Assembly (NCBI GenBank): GCA_029204225.1
Contig: CM055100.1
Coordinates: 45,409,685 to 45,473,684 of the forward strand
Direction of reading: 5' to 3'
DNA length: 64,000 nt
Origin: Diphasiastrum complanatum
Taxonomy: Eukaryota; Streptophyta; Lycopodiopsida; Lycopodiales; Lycopodiaceae
Below are positions 58,501-64,000 of the stretch, piece after piece. The notes below the pieces were generated by a model. It was given only the letters and a program-made list of their open reading frames with translations. It was not told the DNA's origin and made no database searches. The first letter of the stretch is position 1. Each line of letters starts with the position of its first letter. The position numbers were made by a program, and so were the translations under genes.

Positions 58501-59536
58501 TGTCACATTGACCATCATTTGCAGTGTAGATGATGTTACCTTCTCCCTCATAAGACAATAAGGATGTAAAGTATTCCTTATGTCTTGTCATGTGAGATGA
58601 GGCTCCACTATCAATCCACCAAGGATCATTATCATCTATGTTGGCTAACAAACTTGAAGTCATAACAAGTGATTCACATGTGTTATGTTCTTCCTCATCT
58701 ATTGTAAGATTTCCTTGCCTCTCTCCTTGCTCTCTTTTCTTCTTATAACATTCATTTGCAAAATGACCTTTTATCCCACAATAAAAGCACTTGAACTTTG
58801 ACTTATTGTTCTTAGTAGAAGAGGAAGAGGAAGAGTGATCATCATGATCAAAGTTACCACCTTTGGACCATTTCCCTTTGCCTTTACCTTTGCCCTTGAA
58901 TTTGCCTTTTGTGAAGAAAGCCTCTTCACCTCCACCTTGCAAGGATGCACCATCAAGCTTTGATTGCAACCTATGTTCTTCAGCCAATAAGATTTCTTGC
59001 AAGTCAACCACACTTGGCAAGACTCTTTGAATGGCAAAACTTTGCACAAGGTTAGCATGTTCATTTAGCAAACCATTCAACATAACTTGGACTATTTCAC
59101 CATCTTTTATGTTCTCATCAATGCATGCTAAATCATCACTTAGGGACTTAACTCTCAAGATAAATGCATGAGCACTTTCACCCTCTCTTTGCCTACTAGA
59201 AAATATTTGTCTCCTTAGGGTCAATACCCTAGATGTGGACTTTGATTCAAAGAGCTTCTTTAAGGCATTCCATGCCTCACTTGCACTTTGACACTTTCCA
59301 ACTTCCTTGAGAAGTTCATTTGTAACATTCATTTTAATGATATGAAGAGCCCTTTTGGCCTTCTTATCAAACCTTTGTTGCTCTTGAAGTGTGAGAGGTC
59401 TCTCTTCAATTTCTGCAACTATGTCCATGAGTTCATTCAACTCAAGTAAGGACTCCATCCTCACTTTCCAAGTAGAGTAGTTTGATGAACTCAACCTTTC
59501 ACTAGACTCTAGCATGATCCCACCATTGGAAGCCAT
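55583..59536 (-). CDS. Element G Gag-Pol polyprotein, 1317 residues, uninterrupted
   Basis: Single-frame Ty1/Copia polyprotein that packages and reverse transcribes element RNA and integrates the copy. Domains by residue: gag 1-200 with NYSTWKVRMESL at 19-30; basic linker 210-245; zinc knuckle CFYCGIKGHFANEC 250-263; protease WWIDSGASSHMT with Asp 309; integrase zinc region WHKRLGHPN (441-449) and CEHC (476-479); integrase core D506, D568, E604; RT 830-1060 with MDVTNAFLNG at 904-913 and YVDD at 990-993; RNase H 1145-1280 with D1154 and D1156, TEAEYKAL, and DIFTKPL near 1281. All catalytic residues are present. The start MASNGG fits the family, and no stop or shift is seen. Whether it is transcribed is unknown. 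Confidence 0.96.
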   Translation of the reverse strand: MASNGGIMLESSERLSSSNYSTWKVRMESLLELNELMDIVAEIEERPLTLQEQQRFDKKAKRALHIIKMNVTNELLKEVGKCQSASEAWNALKKLFESKSTSRVLTLRRQIFSSRQREGESAHAFILRVKSLSDDLACIDENIKDGEIVQVMLNGLLNEHANLVQSFAIQRVLPSVVDLQEILLAEEHRLQSKLDGASLQGGGEEAFFTKGKFKGKGKGKGKWSKGGNFDHDDHSSSSSSTKNNKSKFKCFYCGIKGHFANECYKKKREQGERQGNLTIDEEEHNTCESLVMTSSLLANIDDNDPWWIDSGASSHMTRHKEYFTSLLSYEGEGNIIYTANDGQCDIKGIGTIPISLSTNRKANLENVLYIPSITKNLLSVSQMIDKGLDVEFIGDACLLSKCGSLIAQGRRHGKLFKLDACVISNHEGCMAREQLTNQEVWHKRLGHPNFKSLEVMAKKELVLGLPKSLVANNSVCEHCALSKSHRLAYSRSTSRSKEAFQLVHSDIHSSSTTSNGGAKMYATFIDDFSRYTWIYLLKSKDEVFAAFVKFKNEMENQFNTKIKCLRSDNGGEYTSNRFKDFCIAHGIKREMSSPRTPQQNGVAERKNRTLCECAKAMRLHANLAKSFWGEALACANYLCNRWTSASLDGKTPHEVLYGRRPSVKHCRIFGCTCFVNITLDDRTKEDPSSKKGVFVGYSEVSKAYKVYIPSTKKVVISRDVIFHEENVSDVVDVDVDVPTNHHDVQDVLDEDGDATPKQTSRKTQRQRAKPSRLTYDEKGKQVVDNSNFAFLTSFDEPTCVGEAIQKKEWIQAMDHEHQALIKSNTWRLVKLPKDKKAIGCKWIFKIKTNQDGSINKYKARLVAKGYAQEYGIDYDETFAPVAKMVTIRILISLATLYDWDMWQMDVTNAFLNGDLEEDIYMEQPEGYVSHDEPNHVCYLQKSLYGLKQAPRSWYAKLNSFLLSQNFVMSEYDHSLYFRLNENDITLLLIYVDDIILSGGNNLDIDEIKMALKREFEIQDLGKLHYILGIEIIRTSKSTFICQEKYVNSILKRFHMEDCKVVSTPMESNVKLTTRSNERSFKDITLYRKLIGSLIWLTITRPDLSFVVGKLSQFMQDPSEAHWKLGKRVLRYISGSRDFGILYGGTTPNLCGFSDSDFAGDQMDRKSTSAFAIYLGDGVVSWLSKKQPTISLSSTEAEYKALTTCTKEILWIKRMLLDLHLLEPEKTPIILCDNLSAQSLASNPVFHARSKHIEIAHHFVRDQVIAKEVELQHVSSKECVADIFTKPLGKDLYLMHRSNLGMCSKTMLKLASNVEEGV
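55588..55597 (-). other. Element G polypurine tract
   Basis: GAAGAGGGAG on the minus strand directly before the 3' LTR. It also encodes EEG near the protein C-terminus. Confidence 0.88.
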
Positions 59537-60696
59537 GATTCTAATGTTTCTTCAACTTTTAGGTTTTGTCCTAAAGCACTTAGCACTCACTTTTCTCTCA
59601 ACAAATGATAGATAAAGAGATCTATGAAGATTTAGGACCCTAAAACACTTCTATATTGAACCTAGATGGTTTCCAAGCATAGAAAGGAAGATTGAAACAC
59701 ATGCAACACTTTGCACACACTAAGAATGGATTACAAAATCAAACCAACCTGAACACACTCTTGCTTAAGCTCTCAAACTTTCCAGCAAGTGACCAAATCA
59801 AGTTATGGTGTGAAGAGTTACTTGCATTCTTAGAAAATACCCAAAACTAGGATGCCAAGATTACCTAGTAATGAACAAACTTGATCAACATATGATCAAC
59901 ACACTAAAATATTGATTCAACCTGTAAAACCACATGTAAACCACACTTCTAAAAGTTTATAAACTCCAGCAAGTGATAAATACAAGATTTAGAGGTGAAT
60001 GAATGAGCACACTTAGTGAATCACAAGACTAGCTTCACTATCTTGTCAAATCTTGGTGTTTAGATGTAGATCTAAGATCACTTCACATGAGAATGTTCCT
60101 CAACCTGTTAAGAACCTGAAAACACACTTGCATAATGGTTAACACCTTCCAGCAAATGCTCCAATCAAATTACATAAGGAGAGTTACTTACATGCTCAAC
60201 AAAGTACACCAAAATTTATGCCAAAATTGATGACAATCTTTACAATATGCTCTTCACAATGGAGCTTACAATATGTTCACCCAAAAAAGGGGATCTTTCA
60301 TCCAAATGGGAGCTTTGCTCAGCCTTTAGGAGAATTACAACTCACTCAAAAGAGCATTTGTCATCCACTTAAGGAGAATTTTCATCCACTTAAGGAGAGT
60401 GTTCATCCAAGAATGGAGATTGTCAACAATAGGATTGAAAAGAACATTGTTAGTATTGAATATGCACAAGCCTCACAATCACAAATGATTAGGTGTTATG
60501 ATCTGATCCAAAATAGTTTCTTTTCAGCCTCTGATCTTCAATAGACCTGAAATATGCTTTTGATCCACAAGTTCAACTCACAAAACAAAGGTTAGTAAGA
60601 TTTGATCAACAAAGCAATGCAAAATCATGCTAGAACTTGATCAAACATCCAAATATCACCAAAAATGGAATACTTACTGTAAATAGAAGCCAACCA
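59537..60696 (-). other. Element G untranslated leader
   Basis: Between PBS and gag ATG. It contains diverged repeats built round CCAGCAARTG...GAGTTACTT at about 59782 and 60148, with a third partial copy near 59966, and a local TCATCCACTTAAGGAGA pair near 60362 and 60380. A 108-codon antisense frame (60218-60544) has no motif. Confidence 0.7.
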
Positions 60697-60708
60697 GCTC
60701 TGATACCA
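60697..60708 (-). promoter_or_regulatory. Element G primer binding site (tRNA-iMet)
   Basis: TGGTATCAGAGC on the minus strand directly follows the LTR end TTTCACA. Confidence 0.92.
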
Positions 60709-61363
60709 TGTGAAAAATACAGATCCTAAGTGGATCTAAACTCCAAGATCATTGGCTTGAATGCTTGCACTCCAAACTACATAAGCTAGGAATTGGCAAC
60801 ACATTCTATGCTACCTAGAATGCAAAGAACTTGATCAAAAAGCATTTATCACAAATGGAAACTTCCATAAACATCAAGTGCGGCCCAAAATAGCATTATA
60901 CAGTCCATAATACATCAGCCTATCACTTTTGGAAAGCACCTAAGATCATACACAATAGCTTGAAGACAATACACACAACAATGCTCTCAATGGAGGAAGA
61001 AACAATGACAATGATCTATTGATCTCAATGAAGCATACAAAAGGTTTCTTCAACTTGTTCTCCACGACTTCCCTACTATTTATGGATGAGTAAGATGACT
61101 CTCTCTCCTCTCTCTAGAAGGTACTTGACCCTAGATATTCCCTATATAGGAAAAATAGCTAAAAATGGCTTATATGACCAAAATACATCAAAATGGTCTC
61201 ATTTTGAAGGGTATGAAGTTTGACACTTCATCATACTGAAAAAATACAGTAAATAAAAACATTGTGGCCTGGTTCACACGTGTGAAACTCCAGAACCAAA
61301 ACTATTTACAATTTTAGCCAATTTAGGCCTCAAACTAGCTAGGAAATGTTGACAATTTTCACA
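60709..61363 (-). repeat. Element G 5' LTR (655 bp)
   Basis: Same length and termini as the 3' copy. Differences are seen near 61048-61065, 61089 and 61188. The palindrome TTCACACGTGTGAA is at 61273-61286. Confidence 0.96.
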
Positions 61364-61373
61364 AGTGGTAACC

Positions 61374-61386
61374 GGCTTTGATACCA
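61374..61386 (-). promoter_or_regulatory. Primer binding site of older element H
   Basis: TGGTATCAAAGCC on the minus strand, outside element G and five bases above its target duplication. The same variant PBS occurs in element E. The LTR of H should lie above 61389 and its interior below 54932, so G inserted just downstream of this PBS. Confidence 0.65.
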
Positions 61387-64000
61387 ATCTAGAGTCCAAG
61401 ACTTGAAAAAGTTGCAAAAGAAACAATGTAGAATTAAGCATGGGATGATCCTCCAATCCTATGAATGCAACAACGATCAATCCCCCCATGTAGCAAATAA
61501 GCCTACACAAGGGAGATACACTAACAGAGAGCTAGCAATCAATCTCCTAACCAAGGAATTACAAAAGGAGAAGAAATCACAAGGCATTTCCAATCTCTAT
61601 AGCACCTACCCTACATGTCACTCTCCCACATGCACTCATGCACCTCCACTTACCATGCAAGACCAACTAGGTAATAAGTCCTTGTCCAAGTCCCCATATG
61701 GTCTCCAAGGTTAAATATGAAAGGAATACTCAAGGATGAAACCGCATACAAAAGTGCAAGGCTTCCTCAACCATTACTATGACTCCCTGTACCCATGGCC
61801 ACAGCTAGTTAGTATAGTAACCAGGGACAATACAATAGTAGAGTCTTATTTTGAGAGAAGAAAGAAAGAAAGAGGAGAACTATGTAAAGATATTTGTCAT
61901 ATACTCAAAGCTGTATGTAAAGCCTTCTTGGGATCGAAGGATCTCTCAATATTCACAAAGTAAAGGTGGATCTCTCTTTAGTCTACTCAAAGCTACTAGA
62001 TGAGGTTATCTAGTAGTTAGAGACTTAAAAAATCCTTAGGTTTAGCTAGGTTGTTGGATATTGGATTGTTTATGGATATTAAAGTCTAGACATTCTTGAG
62101 GTCTTTTGGCTCATTGTTCATTGTGAGAGACTTAGAGCTCCTCCAATTTCTCTTGTGAATAGAATGCTCAATACTAGGGCTCATGTGCGAATCCACAACT
62201 ACCATGTTTCTACAATGACTTGTAGATATTTCTATCATGCCAGTTTGGTCAATATTGTGGATCTACTTCCATCGTGCCATCACATACACTAATCATTTGA
62301 AACCCTGATTGAAGCTTGGAATTTGATATTCATGTCAACATGTGAAAATATGTCATAAGAAGCATGTAACACAACTTGGAGAGCATAATAGAGATTATCT
62401 TATCTTCTTATGAGTAGGGAATCCATCAAAATTGAAGTTAATTATCTGAAATCTGGCAAGCATCCCAAGTTATGGTATATAGTGTAGATAAGTATCATCA
62501 TAATCTCCTCTCCAATCATCTCATATCTTTTACGGACCAACCATTACTATATATGGTGAGTAGTCCTTGCATGATGGAATTGATCACATGCTTGCTCATG
62601 TTGTTGTAGGGATTTGACTTTCAAATTGTAGTCCGAAGATGGACATCACATGGCAACACATTGCTCTTGAATAAAGAATATGAAATGATTGAAGACAAGT
62701 TGTGAGTTGCATGTATATTGCAATTGCTTAACTTGAGTGGGTTAAGAGCATAGATAAATATAACACCTGAAGAAAAATGAGCCCATATTTGACTTAGGTG
62801 GACCAATGTTGCTCTCTATAAATTTAACAATTGAAAATCATATTATCTTGATGTAAACAACCTCTTTCTTTAGATGTTTGGTACCGCATGAGGTTGATCC
62901 TACGAACGGTTGTTACATGAAGGCCAATAAATAGATCACTTTGCTTTTGACTCCATGGTTAGTAAGGTCCTATAGTCAAAGTTGTGGTGGACCAAGCCTC
63001 ACAAGGATATGCATTGTTGTGGTTGTGAATGTAACATGTGTCATTATACATATAAGTCCCATAACCTAGATCAGATGTTGTTATAAATTTCTCCTTTCAA
63101 AATACCTTTTGATATAGGGGTTTTAATACCATTGATTAAATTATGTAGTCTACAGATCCTAGACACAACATTCCCACAAACAACTTTTTCAAATTGGATT
63201 GAAGCTACAATTGTAGAATGAATTGATGCTAGATTACACATCATGTTTGTGTGCCACTAGAGTATAGAGTATGGCATAATGCTCACAATGCAACATGAAA
63301 TGTGAAAAATCCAATAATTATAGAGCCTCTCAACTTGCTTTCCAAGTTGACAGAATCCAACTTCAGGATAACATTTAAGGAGCACTTGTGCAATAAGTGG
63401 TCTATGTAAAGAAGGTCGCATACATTAACATCCTTGTACAAGTCATGACTGGTAGCATTACTTACACTTTATGATAGAAAAAGGCTCATCACAAAGCTCG
63501 ACATAATATTCTCCTTCACAAAAGCTATTGGCAAATGAAGATCTAACAATATTATATAATGTGAAAGTGTTAGCGAAAAAGCTGAATCTTTGGGAAAAAA
63601 GATCATATTAAGTTGTAAAATCTTCTGACAATGGTGTTGTTTATTAGAAGTATGAATGAATATCTAGTTGTCACCCCAATAAATGCAAACTAGCTTTGAC
63701 AATGCCATGCCACAATGCCTCTTGAGTAGACCTATCCCCCCACATTGTATGAACACATTTTAAATTTTAATCTCTTGATTGAGTACATGATCATATTCTA
63801 TAAATTTCTCTAACTTCTTGCTAACCTAGGCATAACCACTATTAGAAGTTCACTTTGGCATGTGGTCACTCTACTTTTTCATTCGTTCGTACCACTTTCA
63901 CATTGTAGGTATGACTCTAGAAAAGTTAAAAATAGTTAGGAATAGGTCATACTATCACAAGTTGTACAATTGTACTATAAAACACTAATCCTTCGTAGAA
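61387..64000. other. Probable LTR of element H, then unassigned DNA
   Basis: The first few hundred bases should be the H LTR (minus orientation, ending CTCTAGAT before the PBS), but without a second copy its edge cannot be set. The remaining DNA is AT-rich. No coding sequence, PBS, polypurine tract or RNA gene was recognised to the end of the window. Confidence 0.4.

Larger units (their letters stand above)
54933..61363 (-). mobile_element. Copia element G, complete and apparently intact
   Basis: A minus-strand element of 6431 bp with two 655-bp LTRs (60709-61363 and 54933-55587). The flanking target duplication is AGTGG (54928-54932 and 61364-61368). PBS, ~1.16-kb leader, one uninterrupted polyprotein frame and a polypurine tract are in the correct order. 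I count about five base differences between the LTRs, about 99% identity, so insertion is recent and the element may still be competent. Confidence 0.97.

Noticed and set aside
61403-61963. Plus-strand open frames of 103 and 75 codons
   Set aside because: They lie in the probable LTR of element H and the DNA beyond it; no motif or neighbouring exon.

Overview
The window reads as nuclear DNA of a land plant. It holds a vacuolar/secreted nepenthesin-type aspartic protease, a seven-exon formamidase gene with GT-AG introns, and many LTR retrotransposons with plant-type primer binding sites (PBS) for tRNA-iMet and tRNA-Asp. No bacterial-style operons, CRISPR arrays or tRNA/rRNA genes were seen. 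The species cannot be fixed from the sequence. Few genes, a 2.75-kb intron and heavy Copia load would suit a fern, lycophyte, gymnosperm or a large angiosperm genome. The bundled ORF starts often use TTG or GTG, so I re-derived starts and splice sites by eye.

Layout. 0.1-1.6 kb: intronless aspartic protease (minus strand). 2.2-5.0 kb: GC-richer DNA with short repeats, a candidate LTR ending at an iMet PBS (4167), then a ~115-bp tandem array. 5.9-10.6 kb: Copia debris and Copia element A (minus). 10.66-13.06 kb: a broken ~700-residue protein of unknown function with its own TATA. 13.4-18.06 kb: Gypsy-like element B (minus), with 813-bp LTR, tRNA-Asp PBS, repeat-rich leader and broken gag with four zinc knuckles. 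B has cut into Copia C (18.06-~22.15 kb). 22.8-27.75 kb: Copia D with paired LTR segments. 27.75-32.1 kb: mosaic of Gypsy and Copia fragments. 32.78-39.47 kb: formamidase, apparently intact. 39.5-44.5 kb: little coding content, long CT/GA tracts and an LTR. 44.5-54.04 kb: Copia F (minus), interrupted by complete Copia E (plus, 45448-51134, target duplication GATAT). 54.93-61.36 kb: Copia G (minus), complete, with 655-bp LTRs, target duplication AGTGG and one uninterrupted 1317-codon polyprotein; it sits inside the PBS region of an older element H. 61.4-64 kb: nothing recognised.

Only two ordinary host genes can be supported, the protease and the formamidase, and nothing suggests they act together. 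The rest is layered transposon insertion: B into C, E into F, G into H, and D beside a decayed tRNA-Asp PBS. The most notable observations are: a CT microsatellite forming the 5' splice site of formamidase intron 5; a 14-bp palindrome TTCACACGTGTGAA shared by LTR regions of several Copia elements; the probably competent element G; a non-retroviral coding segment inside F; and the unknown accessory protein at 10.66-12.8 kb.
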